49,056 nt of DNA from Candidatus Acetothermia bacterium. GTDB lineage: Bacteria > Bipolaricaulota > Bipolaricaulia > RBG-16-55-9 > DRXL01. The notes beneath the pieces are model-generated. The model saw only the letters and a list, made by a program, of their open reading frames with translations, had not been told where the DNA came from and did not search any database. The stretch spans positions 1 to 49,056 of the forward strand of contig JACOSB010000011.1 of the NCBI GenBank assembly GCA_016179105.1, in the 5' to 3' direction. The position numbers were made by a program, and so were the translations under genes. Of this stretch, positions 33,500 to 43,026 are shown in pieces; the first letter of the stretch is position 1, and each line of letters opens with the position of its first letter.

Positions 33500-34677
33500 G
33501 ACTCAAGATCAGTCCGGCAGAGTATTTACAGCGTCAAGAGCGTGTCCGATCATATCTTGAGAAAGAGAAAGCCGATGCGTTAGTGCTTTTCGGTGCCAAA
33601 CGCATCGCGTATCTGACGGGCTATCATATCTTGGCGACCGAACGCCCGATGGCGCTGGTCGTGCCCACTCAGGGTGATATCTTCATATTTGTGCCCCGCC
33701 TAGAGCAAGACTCGGCACAAGCGCGGCCAATGATACGCGAAGTTTTGAGTTACTTTGAATATCCGGGAAAAGAGCCGCCACTGACGCTCTGGGCTGACAC
33801 TCTCAAGAAGAAATATTTAACCAAAAAATTGTTGGCCGATGGCGATGGCTATCCCGGCTATTGGGGATATGAAGGCCCGAAGCTTTCAGAGCTACTCAAG
33901 AGCACAGAGATAAAAATCACGAAGCTCGTTCAAGAGATGTGGAAGCACAAGAGCGCCGAAGAGATTGAACTCATTCGCGAGACGGCGGTGTGGGGCAATC
34001 TCGCCCATGCGAAGCTCCAAGAGTACACGAACGTCGGTGAGAGCGAGATTCATGTAGCGCTAAAAGCTTCGACAGACGCGACGCGCGAGATGCTCCAAGC
34101 GCTCGGCCCAGAGTTTGGCGGCTTCATGCGCGGTGGCTGGCCGACGCACGCAGGCTTTGTCACTGGACCTAACAGCGCACTCCCCCATTCGATGAGCTGG
34201 AACCGTCTGATCAAAGAAGGCGATGTGCTGGTCACAGGCGCGACGGGCTATCTCGATGGCTACGCGAGCGAGCTCGAGCGCACGATGATCGTCGGGCAAC
34301 CGACACCCGAGCAGAAGAAATATTTTCAGATTATGCTCGAAGCTCAGACCGTCGGCATGGAGATGTCCGCGCCTGGTGTGCCTCTGGCGAAAGTAGATCA
34401 GGCCGTCTGGGATGTCTTCAAAAAACACAAAGTGACCCAGTACGCGCAGCATCACACGGGGCACCATCTGGGCTTTGAAGCGCACGAAGCGCCATTCATC
34501 GACCGAAACAGCGAAGGCCAGATGGAGCCGGGACAAATCTATAGCATTGAGCCGGGCATTTATATTCCCGGCCAAGCCGGCTACCGGCACAGCGACACGA
34601 TTTTAATCACCGACGATGGAGTGGAGATGATCACGTACTACCCCAGAGATTTGGAGAGCCTGATCATTGACGCATAA
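33496..34677 (+). CDS. M24-family metallopeptidase (Xaa-Pro aminopeptidase-like)
   Basis: 393 residues. The N-terminal creatinase-like domain (about 1-150) contains ALVLFGAKRIAYLTGY. The pita-bread domain carries the dinuclear-metal ligands: an HxxxG-like segment around MRGGWPTHAGFVTG, HTGHHLGFEAHEAP and YSIEPGIYIPGQAGYRHSD. The usual first 'D...D' pair is less clear here (LVTGATGYLDGYASELERT), so true peptidase activity is uncertain; some homologues are lyases or hydrolases of other substrates. Start: GTG with GGAGG 7 bp upstream. trpF follows by 6 bp. Confidence 0.82.
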   Translation: MRLKISPAEYLQRQERVRSYLEKEKADALVLFGAKRIAYLTGYHILATERPMALVVPTQGDIFIFVPRLEQDSAQARPMIREVLSYFEYPGKEPPLTLWADTLKKKYLTKKLLADGDGYPGYWGYEGPKLSELLKSTEIKITKLVQEMWKHKSAEEIELIRETAVWGNLAHAKLQEYTNVGESEIHVALKASTDATREMLQALGPEFGGFMRGGWPTHAGFVTGPNSALPHSMSWNRLIKEGDVLVTGATGYLDGYASELERTMIVGQPTPEQKKYFQIMLEAQTVGMEMSAPGVPLAKVDQAVWDVFKKHKVTQYAQHHTGHHLGFEAHEAPFIDRNSEGQMEPGQIYSIEPGIYIPGQAGYRHSDTILITDDGVEMITYYPRDLESLIIDA

Positions 34678-34683
34678 AAATTC

Positions 34684-35349
34684 ATGGTGAAAGTCAAGAT
34701 TTGTGGAATGCGAAGTTTGCAAGATGTGCAAGCAGCCTACGGGACTGACGCCGTCGGTTTTCTCACCGAAGCGCCAAGCTCGCCGCGCAATTTGCCCTTG
34801 GAAATCATTCGCATTCTCGTCCCACAAGTGCCACTCTTCACATCGACGGTCTTGGTCACTCCCATAAAAGACCCGTTAAAGCTGGGCTGGCTCGCGTCAG
34901 AAGTTGAGCCTCATGCGCTGCAAGTACACGCGGACATCTCTGCGATTGAAGTCAAACGCATCCGGCAGGCGCTGCCCTCAAAAGTCAAACTCTACAGTTT
35001 AGTCGGCGTCGCGGGCGAAGCCGAGCCTTTGCTTAAACGCGCCGTCGTGCTTGCGAAGTCGGGTCTCGATGGGCTAATCTTGGACACGAAAAAGGGCGCC
35101 GAGTCCGGTGGCACAGGATATATCCACGATTGGACGATCAGTCGCCAGATTCGTGATGCAATCGCTCCGATGCCGGTCATCTTGGCGGGAGGCCTGAGCG
35201 CAGAGAATGTGCTGGATGCGATTCATATCGTTGAACCCTACGCCGTAGATGTCTCCTCCGGTGTGGAAGAAGGGGATGCGAAATCGCGTTCAAAAATTTT
35301 AGAATTTTTAGGAAAGGTAAGGAGCCATGGCCACGAGAGTAGCAACTAG
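34684..35349 (+). CDS. trpF: Phosphoribosylanthranilate isomerase
   Basis: 221 residues, TIM barrel. Third tryptophan-branch step. The catalytic Cys is in [11 protein letters not shown] and the catalytic Asp in [18 protein letters not shown]. Phosphate-binding motifs [16 protein letters not shown] and [15 protein letters not shown] are intact. It begins a block of eight overlapping or touching genes. The other trp genes (trpE, trpG, trpD, trpC) are not in the window. Confidence 0.94.
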   Translation: MVKVKICGMRSLQDVQAAYGTDAVGFLTEAPSSPRNLPLEIIRILVPQVPLFTSTVLVTPIKDPLKLGWLASEVEPHALQVHADISAIEVKRIRQALPSKVKLYSLVGVAGEAEPLLKRAVVLAKSGLDGLILDTKKGAESGGTGYIHDWTISRQIRDAIAPMPVILAGGLSAENVLDAIHIVEPYAVDVSSGVEEGDAKSRSKILEFLGKVRSHGHESSN

Positions 35350-36556
35350 CTCTAATCAGTTGAATAAATTAGGCGTGGGTAAGCTCAGCGAGCTGCCCAA
35401 AGACGGTAAATACGGCGACTTTGGCGGGCAGTACGTGCCCGAGATTCTCATCCCAGCGCTCAAACAACTCGAAGCAGCGTACGAATCGATTAAGACAGAT
35501 TTCGAGTTTCAACGCGAACTGAAAGTATTACGAGAAGAGTACGGGGGACGTCCAACGCCCTTGTATTTTGCGAAGCGCTTGACTGAGTATGCCGGAAGTG
35601 CGCAGATCTATCTCAAACGTGAAGATTTGGTTCATGGCGGAGCGCATAAATTCAATAACGTGATCGGCCAAGCCCTGCTTGCCAAGCGTATGGGTAAGCA
35701 GCGCATCATCGCTGAGACGGGGGCAGGGCAGCACGGTGTCGCGACTGCTATGGTCGGCGCGATGCTCGGCATCCCTGTCGAAGTCTATATGGGCAGCACC
35801 GACATAGAGCGTCAGAAGATGAACGTCTATCGCATGAAACTGCTTGGCGCGCAGGTTCATCCGGTGATCGCGGGCAGCGCGACGCTCAAGGACGCGATCA
35901 ACGAAGCGCTGCGCGATTGGGCCACGAATGTCCAAACGACTTATTACCTAATCGGCTCCGTTGTCGGGCCTCATCCGTACCCGATGATCGTGCGCGATTT
36001 TCAGCGCGTGATCGGCGATGAGATCATGGGCCAAACGCTGAGACGCGATCGAAAGTTGCCCGACTTATTGGTCGCTTGCGTCGGTGGTGGCAGCAACGCA
36101 CTCGGAACGTTCTATCCTTTCGTGAACGAATCGAGTGTGCACTTTCTCGGAGCTGAAGCCGCAGGGGCAGCTTCGCTCGGAAAAGGTTCCGTTGGCGTTT
36201 TGCATGGAGCGAAGACTCAGGTGCTCCAAGACGAGTGGGGGCAAATCTCAGAGACTCATAGCATTTCAGCTGGATTAGATTACGCAGCTGTCGGCCCTGA
36301 ACATTCGCTCTACAAGAAATTGGGGCGCGGGGAATATATCAGCGTCAACGACGAGGAAGCCTTCGAGGGTTTTCGTATGCTTTCGCAGCTGGAAGGCATT
36401 ATCCCGGCGCTGGAGTCAGCTCATGCGGTCTATGCGGGAGTACAACGGGCGCGAAAAATGCGCAAGGATCAATTGATCGTGATCACGCTTTCCGGTCGCG
36501 GCGATAAAGACCTAGAAACGGCACTTCGCTATGAACAGGCTCGCGGAACAGTTTGA
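35327..36556 (+). CDS. trpB: Tryptophan synthase beta chain
   Basis: 409 residues. Condenses indole with serine. Begins about 25 residues before the usual [19 protein letters not shown]. The PLP lysine is in [15 protein letters not shown], the phosphate-binding loop in [12 protein letters not shown], and the C-terminal Ser loop in [12 protein letters not shown]. This is the TrpB1-type length and arrangement, adjacent to trpA. AAGGAG precedes the ATG. Overlaps trpF by 23 bp and trpA by 26 bp. Confidence 0.97.
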   Translation: MATRVATSSNQLNKLGVGKLSELPKDGKYGDFGGQYVPEILIPALKQLEAAYESIKTDFEFQRELKVLREEYGGRPTPLYFAKRLTEYAGSAQIYLKREDLVHGGAHKFNNVIGQALLAKRMGKQRIIAETGAGQHGVATAMVGAMLGIPVEVYMGSTDIERQKMNVYRMKLLGAQVHPVIAGSATLKDAINEALRDWATNVQTTYYLIGSVVGPHPYPMIVRDFQRVIGDEIMGQTLRRDRKLPDLLVACVGGGSNALGTFYPFVNESSVHFLGAEAAGAASLGKGSVGVLHGAKTQVLQDEWGQISETHSISAGLDYAAVGPEHSLYKKLGRGEYISVNDEEAFEGFRMLSQLEGIIPALESAHAVYAGVQRARKMRKDQLIVITLSGRGDKDLETALRYEQARGTV

Positions 36557-37343
36557 GCAATTGCGTACAAAAAACGAAGGTGCTCTCGTTGCCTATTTGA
36601 TGGCCGGCGATCCTGATCCGTTGCGGAGTTTGGAATACGCGATGGCGATGGAAGCCGGCGGAGCCGACGTGATCGAGCTGGGCTTGCCCTTTTCTGATCC
36701 CATTGCCGATGGGCCCACGATCCAAGCCGCAGGCGTGCGCGCCTTTCAATCCAAGATCACGATGAAATCGTTCGTGCAGATCATCACCGAGTTCCGTGCC
36801 CTCTCGAAAACGCCATTGGTCGTGATGAGCTACTACAACCCTATCTGGAAGATGGGCGAAGAAACATTCTTAAAGCAAATCGTCGAAGCAGGCGCCGACG
36901 GCGTCGCGATCCCCGACCTGCCCGTCGAAGAATCGACGAACTGGCTCAACCAGTGCCGGAAATATCACACGAGTCGGATCTTCTTCGTCACTCCCGAGAC
37001 CGATGACGGACGGGCAAAGAAGATCGCTGAACAGTCAACAGGGTTCTTGTATCTAGTGCCCCGCTATGGCACGACCGGCGCACGTGATGAATTGGCGAGC
37101 CACACAGCAAGTCTGATCCAGCGCGTTCGCCCTCTCATGCCCGCAGGGCTTCCCCTCGCGGTGGGGTTTGGGCTTTCGAACAAAGAGCAAGTCCAAACCG
37201 TCATCACTGCGGGTGCGGATGCTGCGATCGTAGGTAGCGCCCTCGTAGACAAGATTGCTCAGGGTGTGTCTCCAGAAACATTGATGTTGTTCGTGCGGGA
37301 GTTGAAAGATGGAACTCGACGCTCCGCGAGTGCTGCCGTCTAA
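36531..37343 (+). CDS. trpA: Tryptophan synthase alpha chain
   Basis: 270 residues, TIM barrel. Releases indole from indole-glycerol phosphate. Catalytic Glu and Asp are in [47 protein letters not shown] and the phosphate-binding [13 protein letters not shown] follow. Overlaps trpB by 26 bp and aroK by 35 bp, so expression of the two synthase chains is coupled. Confidence 0.96.
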   Translation: MNRLAEQFEQLRTKNEGALVAYLMAGDPDPLRSLEYAMAMEAGGADVIELGLPFSDPIADGPTIQAAGVRAFQSKITMKSFVQIITEFRALSKTPLVVMSYYNPIWKMGEETFLKQIVEAGADGVAIPDLPVEESTNWLNQCRKYHTSRIFFVTPETDDGRAKKIAEQSTGFLYLVPRYGTTGARDELASHTASLIQRVRPLMPAGLPLAVGFGLSNKEQVQTVITAGADAAIVGSALVDKIAQGVSPETLMLFVRELKDGTRRSASAAV

Positions 37344-37863
37344 CATTTATTTGGTAGGCTTAATGGGCTCTGGGAAGAGCACCCTTGGGCACCACCTCGC
37401 TCAAGCGCTGAAGCGTGAGTTTATCGATCTCGATGCACTCATCGAGCGGGAGTCAGGGCAAAGCATCCGTGAGATTTTCTTTGAACATGGCGAAAACTAT
37501 TTTCGCAATTTAGAGAGTACGTGTCTCTTCGAAGTAGTAAAGCAACGAGAAAAAGTTGTCGCCCTCGGCGGCGGAGCCATCTTGCGCGAGCGAAACCGAG
37601 AGCTGATAAGATCGAGTGGGTTTAGCATTTACTTGAAAGTGAATCCAAAAATCTTGGCGGAACGGCTGGGCGATTGCTCCGCCCGCCCTCTGCTCCAAGG
37701 TCTTGACGCCAACGCGAAGCTGGAACGGTTGCGCGATCTGCTGCAAGAACGACAATCATTCTACGAGCAGGCGGACTTGATTGTGCCTAACGAAGGGTCT
37801 TCAGAAAAGGCACTCGCACGAATAACGAGTGCGCTAGAGCGCTTATGCAAACTGTCCAAGTAA
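37309..37863 (+). CDS. aroK: Shikimate kinase
   Basis: 184 residues. Phosphorylates shikimate. P-loop [20 protein letters not shown], the shikimate-binding Asp in FIDLDALIERESGQSI, Arg in ENYFRNLES, and VVALGGGAILRERNREL with its Gly-Gly-Gly. The lid has CSARPLLQG. Overlaps trpA by 35 bp and aroB by 19 bp. Confidence 0.95.
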   Translation: MELDAPRVLPSNIYLVGLMGSGKSTLGHHLAQALKREFIDLDALIERESGQSIREIFFEHGENYFRNLESTCLFEVVKQREKVVALGGGAILRERNRELIRSSGFSIYLKVNPKILAERLGDCSARPLLQGLDANAKLERLRDLLQERQSFYEQADLIVPNEGSSEKALARITSALERLCKLSK

Positions 37864-38945
37864 ACCTCGGCGAGCGAAGTTATCCTATCTACATCAAACC
37901 CTCCTTACTCGACCAATTGGGAACTCTTTATAAAAAATACAGATTAGGGAAGCGTGCCGCTCTTATCACAGACGATCAGGTTGCCCCGCTCTACAGCGAT
38001 GGCGCGCTCGACAGTATGAGAGCCGCAGGCGTTCATACTTCTTTGATCACTGTGCCAGCGGGAGAAGAACAGAAGAGCCTGCAAACGGTTGATTTGCTCT
38101 TCACCAAAATGATGGAAGCGCAGCTTGATCGGTCTTCGACGGTCATCGCGCTCGGCGGGGGCGTCATCGGAGACCTGTCGGGATTTGTGGCAGCCACGTA
38201 TTTGCGTGGAGTCGCATTCGTGCAAGTGCCGACGACACTGATGGCTCAAGTCGATAGCAGTGTCGGCGGAAAGACAAGCGTAAACCATCGGCTCGGCAAG
38301 AATCTGATCGGAGCTTTCTACCAGCCGAAGTTCGTTCTGATCGACCCATTGTTGTTGAAAACGTTGCCCAGCCGCGAATTTTGGTCGGGCTTGAGTGAAG
38401 TGATCAAATACGGTCTGATTCGCGATACGCGCTTGTTTGAGCAGTTAGAGCAAACCTTGAGCTATGATCGGTTGATAAAAGACACAGACGCACTCTCTCA
38501 GATCATTGCGCGCTGTTGCCAGATTAAAGCAGAGATCACATCGCAAGATGAGAAAGAAAGCGATCTCCGGAGAATCCTAAACTTTGGACACACGATCGGC
38601 CATGCTCTCGAAGCTGTGAGTCACTTTGAGCTAAAGCACGGTGAAGCCATCGCCTGGGGCATGCGCGCGGCTGCGTGGCTTTCGCTTAAAAATGGAAGTC
38701 TTAACGAAACAGAGTTTGGCCGTGTCTCAGCGATGCTCGAAAAACTGAGTAAACCTTCGATTCATCAGTATAATCCGAATGAAATTTTTGAGTATATTCA
38801 TCGTGACAAGAAAGTACGAGACGAGAAAATTCACTTTGTCTTATTAAAACGCCTAGGAGAGGCGATCGTATGCTCAGAGGTCAGCGAGTCCGAGCTGCGC
38901 GAAGCGCTCGATTATCTGAAAACAATATCAGCGTCGGCAGCATAG
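37845..38945 (+). CDS. aroB: 3-dehydroquinate synthase
   Basis: 366 residues. Second shikimate-pathway step, NAD- and metal-dependent. [20 protein letters not shown], the substrate loop [32 protein letters not shown] and the metal ligands in [11 protein letters not shown] and [13 protein letters not shown] are complete. Its last 76 bp overlap the aroQ reading frame. Confidence 0.96.
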   Translation: MQTVQVNLGERSYPIYIKPSLLDQLGTLYKKYRLGKRAALITDDQVAPLYSDGALDSMRAAGVHTSLITVPAGEEQKSLQTVDLLFTKMMEAQLDRSSTVIALGGGVIGDLSGFVAATYLRGVAFVQVPTTLMAQVDSSVGGKTSVNHRLGKNLIGAFYQPKFVLIDPLLLKTLPSREFWSGLSEVIKYGLIRDTRLFEQLEQTLSYDRLIKDTDALSQIIARCCQIKAEITSQDEKESDLRRILNFGHTIGHALEAVSHFELKHGEAIAWGMRAAAWLSLKNGSLNETEFGRVSAMLEKLSKPSIHQYNPNEIFEYIHRDKKVRDEKIHFVLLKRLGEAIVCSEVSESELREALDYLKTISASAA

Positions 38946-39424
38946 AGCGCATTCTCATAATCCACGGGCCTAACCTCAATCTATTAGGAGAACGCGAGCC
39001 TGAGACTTATGGATCGATGACTCTGGCACAGATCAATCAAGCTGTGAGAGAATTCGCAAATTCGCTGGGCGTCGAACTTCGCTGCTTTCAGTCCAATCAC
39101 GAAGGTGCGATCATCGACAAGCTTCACGAAGAGCGCTATTGGGCCCAAGGGATTGTCATCAATCCCGGAGCCTACACGCACTATAGCTACGCGATTCGCG
39201 ATGCGATCGCGTCTATCGCCGTGCCCACGGTCGAAGTGCACTTGTCGAACATCAAGAAGCGCGAACCGTTCCGACGCAAGTCCGTCATCGCGCCCGTCTG
39301 TATCGCGCAGATCTCTGGACGAGGCTGGAAGAGCTATATCAAAGGGATCAAAGCACTTAGAGCATTCACAGGAGGTAGAGAGCATTCTCGCAGAGTGGCG
39401 AAAGCAAATCGACGAGCTCGATAA
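38870..39424 (+). CDS. aroQ: 3-dehydroquinate dehydratase, type II
   Basis: 184 residues, longer than the typical ~145. The catalytic core starts at about residue 28 with [16 protein letters not shown] (Tyr follows in PETYGSMTL), then [34 protein letters not shown] and [15 protein letters not shown]. The core has no ATG, GTG or TTG near its beginning; the ATG at 38870, with AGGAGAGG 7 bp upstream, is the only good start. The first 27 residues are therefore an extra tail encoded inside aroB. The C-terminus also runs into the chorismate mutase gene. Confidence 0.9.
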   Translation: MLRGQRVRAARSARLSENNISVGSIERILIIHGPNLNLLGEREPETYGSMTLAQINQAVREFANSLGVELRCFQSNHEGAIIDKLHEERYWAQGIVINPGAYTHYSYAIRDAIASIAVPTVEVHLSNIKKREPFRRKSVIAPVCIAQISGRGWKSYIKGIKALRAFTGGREHSRRVAKANRRAR

Positions 39425-39647
39425 ACAGCTGGTGCGTTTGCTGAATGAGCGTGCGCAACTGGCATTGAACATCGGCAAAGAAAAACGCACACAAGGACTC
39501 CCGGTGCGATCGGCGGAGCGTGAGCAAAACGTCTTGGCAAACGTTGAATCTTCTAATGTTGGGCCGCTGGATAATCTCGCTATAAGAAATATTTTCCAGA
39601 CCGTCATCAACGAGTGCCGGCGGCTCGAGGAGAAATCATCGCGTTGA
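39384..39647 (+). CDS. Chorismate mutase (AroQ-class helical type), apparently with an ATT start
   Basis: 87 residues if started at ATT 39384, the normal size for a free-standing AroQ-class mutase. Converts chorismate to prephenate. Core pattern: [34 protein letters not shown], then the last helix [19 protein letters not shown]. The whole frame from the first helix has no ATG. A consensus Shine-Dalgarno (AGGAGGT, 39370-39376) sits 8 nt before the ATT; internal GTG or TTG codons would remove helix 1. Overlaps aroQ upstream by 41 bp; its TGA overlaps the pheA TTG. Confidence 0.8.
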   Translation: MLAEWRKQIDELDKQLVRLLNERAQLALNIGKEKRTQGLPVRSAEREQNVLANVESSNVGPLDNLAIRNIFQTVINECRRLEEKSSR

Positions 39648-40180
39648 TCAAAGTCGCATTCCAAGGCGAGCTTGGCGCTTATGGCGAAGAAGCTCTCCAT
39701 CTGCACTTTGGCGAAAATTGTGAACCTGTTCCTTGCGTGACGTTTCGTGATGTCTTTGAGGCTGTGAAGCGAAAAGCAGTCGACTATGCGGTCATTCCCG
39801 TAGAGAATTCGATCGCCGGCCCTGTGAAGGAACCTCAACAACTTCTTCAAGAATACCAGCCGAAGATCGAGGGAGAAATTCAACTGCGTGTGAGCCATTG
39901 CTTGTTGGGATATCCAGGCAGTTCTCTACAAACTATTAAGAAAGTCATCTCACACCCGCAGGCGCTTGCCCAATCGAAAAAATTTCTGGACCAACTCGGC
40001 GTCGAGAACGAACCCTTTTACGATACCGCCGGAGCCGCCAAGTGGATCAGCGAGCATAAGTGTACAGAGGTCGCTGCCATTGCTAGTAAGAAAGCTGCGG
40101 AGCGTTACGGGCTTGCTATTCTCACCGAGAGCATCGAGTCCGATTCGAGCAACAAGACGCGCTTTATTATCATTCGTTAA
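39644..40180 (+). CDS. pheA: Prephenate dehydratase, catalytic domain only
   Basis: 178 residues. Makes phenylpyruvate from prephenate. Core motifs: VAFQGELGAYGEEALHLHF, DYAVIPVENSIAGPVKE, ISHPQALAQSKKFL, YDTAGAAKWISE, AAIASKKAAERYGL, and the catalytic NKTRFIII at the very end. Ordinary prephenate dehydratases carry a C-terminal ACT domain that binds phenylalanine; this one stops right after the catalytic domain. Start: TTG 39644 in a TTGA overlap with the mutase, GAGGAG upstream; a GTG at 39614 is less likely. Confidence 0.88.
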   Translation: MIKVAFQGELGAYGEEALHLHFGENCEPVPCVTFRDVFEAVKRKAVDYAVIPVENSIAGPVKEPQQLLQEYQPKIEGEIQLRVSHCLLGYPGSSLQTIKKVISHPQALAQSKKFLDQLGVENEPFYDTAGAAKWISEHKCTEVAAIASKKAAERYGLAILTESIESDSSNKTRFIIIR

Positions 40181-40244
40181 TCATCCAGCAGGGTCTGTGT
40201 TACAATATGAAATAGCTCATGGTCCTATTGTAAGGAGGTGCTTC

Positions 40245-41245
40245 ATGCATGGGCATAGCTTCAAGCTTTTCCTAGTAGGCGTGGCCTTGGTCTTCTGGCT
40301 CTGGGAAACAGCGGCTGCGGAAAGGCTCAGCCAAGCCGCAAAAATGATCCAAAACATGCACCGCCAATACTCGCATCAGGGAGCATGGTGCTGGTCCCGG
40401 CAGGGAGCTTTCAGATGGGAGACAGCTTCAACGAGGTCGACTCCGACGAGAAGCCGGTGCACACCGTGTTTGTGAGCGCGTTCTACATGGACAAGTACGA
40501 GTTGACGCCTTGTGGGACGAGGTGGCGAACTGGGCAACAGCGCACGGCTACGACATCAAACCCGGAGATGGTTACGGTAAGGCGGTGGATCATCCGGTCT
40601 ACAGCGTCTCGTGGCATAAAGCGGTGAAGTGGGCCAATGCGCGCAGCGAGAAGGAGGGGCTGACGCCAGCCTACTACACGGACAGTACGCAAGCGACGGT
40701 CTACCGGACGGGGAGTGTGAATGTGCCGACGGAGGGCGTGAAGTGGAGCGCGACTGGGTACCGGTTGCCGACTGAGGCGGAGTGGGAGAAGGCGGCGCGC
40801 GGGGGCGGGCCGGGCATCGTTTCCGTGGAGTGACACCGACACGATCCAGCATGCCCGGGCGAACTACTACAGCTGCCCCGCCCAGTATTGCAGTAGTGGC
40901 TACAGCTATGACACGAGTCCGACGAGGGGGAATCACCCGACCTACGCCACCGGCGACACCCCGTACACGAGCCCGGTGGGGAGATTCGCGCCCAACGGGT
41001 ATGGACTCTACGACATGGCGGGGAACGTATGGGAGTGGGTCTGGGATTGGTACGACTCGTCGTACTACTCGGGTTCGCCGGGGAGCGACCCGCGTGGCCC
41101 GGCGACGGGGTCGTACCGCGTGATGCGCGGCGGCGGCGGGTCTCTCTACGCGATCTACTGCCGCGTCGCGTTCCGCAACAACAGCTTCTCGCCCGACAAC
41201 GTGAGCAACAACGCGGGCTTTCGCCTCGTGAGGACAGCGCCGTGA
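40245..41245 (+). pseudogene. Secreted formylglycine-generating-enzyme (FGE/SUMF)-like protein, frameshifted
   Basis: AAGGAGG and ATG 40245 open a signal peptide (FLVGVALVFWLW, then AAAERLS). The reading then continues in other frames: MVLVPAGSFQMGDSFNEVD from 40385; LWDEVANWATAHGYDIKPG to [17 protein letters not shown] from 40510; and [16 protein letters not shown] to GFRLVRTAP from 40826. Each jump is in the same direction and fits a missing base: near 40380, near 40508, and two near 40813-40825. Repaired, it gives an FGE-sulfatase/C-type-lectin-like fold of about 330 residues. It is richer in G+C than the flanking aro genes and lies between their two blocks. Decay or sequencing error cannot be told apart here. 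Confidence 0.75.
41126..41245 (+). other. Candidate variable region of a diversity-generating retroelement
   Basis: The 3' end of the FGE-like gene encodes [21 protein letters not shown] and ends in GFRLVRTAP. Positions that are Asn-rich in known FGE-type DGR targets here read Leu-Tyr, Ile-Tyr, Phe, Asn-Asn-Ser-Phe, Asp-Asn, Ser-Asn-Asn, and all of these codons end in C (ctc, tac, atc, tac, ttc, aac, aac, agc, ttc, gac, aac, agc, aac, aac). That is what adenine-specific mutagenesis of AAC codons gives. No reverse transcriptase or template repeat is present in the window. Confidence 0.4.
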
Positions 41246-41263
41246 GGTGCTTGCTGTGCGAAA

Positions 41264-41362
41264 TGCCCGGAAGCGCTCACGCGTGCGACGGTGGGGCGCA
41301 AGGTGCATGGGCTTGATAAAATAGATTGGAAGATCGTGCGAGAGTTCCTGGCTCGATTTTAG
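41264..41362 (+). pseudogene. C-terminal remnant of an unidentified protein
   Basis: An open stretch without a start ends at TAG 41360-41362 and reads EALTRATVGRKVHGLDKIDW then KIVREFLARF. The amphipathic ending looks like real protein. It begins within 20 bp of the FGE-like stop, so its N-terminal part is missing. Family not recognised. Confidence 0.3.
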
Positions 41363-41390
41363 GGCCAAGAGAGAATGGATGCGATAGACT

Positions 41391-41615
41391 TTGAAGCGTT
41401 ACATTGTCTGGTCAAAACAAGCGCTTGACCTGACCGACCCGTGGCAGCGCCGTTGGTGGATCCAACAAGTCCTCCTTTAAGGGCGCGCAGAAGACGTGGC
41501 CGCGCTCGACTGGGAAGAAGTGCGACAGCTCCTCCCAGAGCTGGAACTGCCGCCCCGTGTCCGGCGGCTCTGGGAGGAATATTTCGCTTATGCAAGCCAG
41601 GACGCCTCAAAGTAA
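41391..41615 (+). pseudogene. Remnant of a small protein gene with an in-frame stop
   Basis: From TTG 41391 the frame reads KRYIVWSKQALDLTDPWQRR, WWIQQVLL, then TAA (41478-41480), then GRAEDVAALDWEEVRQLLPE and LPPRVRRLWEEYFAYASQ to TAA 41613-41615. The two halves look like one continuous protein of about 74 residues broken by a single nonsense codon. It resembles small proteins I recall next to nucleotidyltransferase-type genes, but I cannot name the family. It shares the G+C-rich character of the FGE-like segment. Confidence 0.4.
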
Positions 41616-41691
41616 AGGGTTACTTACCAAAGCCCTATGAATGTGCGGGCAACCACAGTGGGTTATCCCTACATTTGTTTTGCTTTCCCTC

Positions 41692-41720
41692 TTGACAATT
41701 GCACATTCTCCTGCTATAGT
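41692..41720 (+). promoter_or_regulatory. Strong promoter of the aromatic leader / aroF-aroA-aroE-aroC operon
   Basis: TTGACA (41692-41697), 17 bp, TATAGT (41715-41720) with an extended TGC just before. This is the closest match to sigma-70 consensus in the window. It lies 33 bp before the leader peptide ATG. Confidence 0.85.
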
Positions 41721-41752
41721 ACAAATCACTTAAGTTTACAAGGAGTCTTGCA

Positions 41753-41848
41753 ATGGCTAAAACGAAGCTAGTCGAGCAACTGAATCATAGCTTCGCCTTT
41801 AGCTTTTTCTCCTATTTTTGGCCCCCCAGGGCCAACACTTCTCTCTAA
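41753..41848 (+). CDS. Aromatic leader peptide (attenuator of the aroF operon)
   Basis: 31 codons, ATG 41753 to TAA 41846-41848, with AAGGAG 7 nt before the ATG. After a polar first third, residues 14-23 read FAFSFFSYFW: five Phe, one Tyr and one Trp in ten positions, followed by Pro-Pro. Leader peptides rich in the end-product amino acid cause ribosome stalling that controls a downstream terminator (pheL, trpL). Here the downstream gene is DAHP synthase, the entry to Phe, Tyr and Trp synthesis. The reader would sense all three, mainly Phe. The Pro-Pro pair may add a pause. Not similar to a known named peptide that I can recall. Confidence 0.8.
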   Translation: MAKTKLVEQLNHSFAFSFFSYFWPPRANTSL

Positions 41849-41887
41849 CCCACAACGTCTTTTTGCCTAACGATAAGAAACATCCAA

Positions 41888-41924
41888 GTTGCTGAGTTTT
41901 TCCTTCAGCTAAACAATTTTCCCC
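41888..41924 (+). terminator. Possible attenuator stem between the leader peptide and aroF
   Basis: GTTGCTGA (41888-41895) can pair with TCAGC-TAAAC (41905-41914) with a two-base bulge, followed by AATTTTCCCC. The AGCTAAA within its 3' arm (41907-41913) is also an exact complement of TTTAGCT (41798-41804) inside the leader coding region, so two folds exclude each other. The T-run is short, so termination strength is uncertain. Confidence 0.4.
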
Positions 41925-41932
41925 ACTCTCTG

Positions 41933-41949
41933 ATGGCAAGGAGGTTGCC

Positions 41950-41951
<2 letters not shown>
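41933..41951 (+). promoter_or_regulatory. Hairpin presenting the aroF Shine-Dalgarno in its loop
   Basis: ATGGCAA (41933-41939) and TTGCCAT (41945-41951) form a perfect 7-bp stem; the loop is exactly GGAGG (41940-41944). The 3' arm contains the first two bases of the aroF ATG (41950-41952). This could gate translation initiation. Confidence 0.55.

Positions 41952-43009
<1,058 letters not shown>

Positions 43010-43026
<17 letters not shown>

Noticed and set aside
40245..40830. Programmed ribosomal frameshifting in the FGE-like gene
   Set aside because: Four separate shifts without slippery heptamers or downstream pseudoknots make recoding implausible; indels or sequencing error are simpler.
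40782..41123. Separate Arg/Thr-rich ORF within the FGE-like gene
   Set aside because: It is an off-frame reading of G+C-rich DNA; the correct frame shows clear FGE sequence.
41359..41610. Minus-strand 83-codon ORF in the remnant region
   Set aside because: The plus-strand reading gives protein-like sequence on both sides of one stop, whereas the minus-strand translation is low-complexity Arg/Ala-rich.
40181..41750. Complete diversity-generating retroelement cassette
   Set aside because: Only a target-like 3' end is seen. I found no reverse transcriptase motif and no second copy of the repeat in the window.
41721..41949. T-box riboswitch ahead of aroF
   Set aside because: No AGGGTGGNACCGCG-type T-box sequence and no specifier-loop arrangement is present. 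The translated, aromatic-rich ORF explains the leader better.
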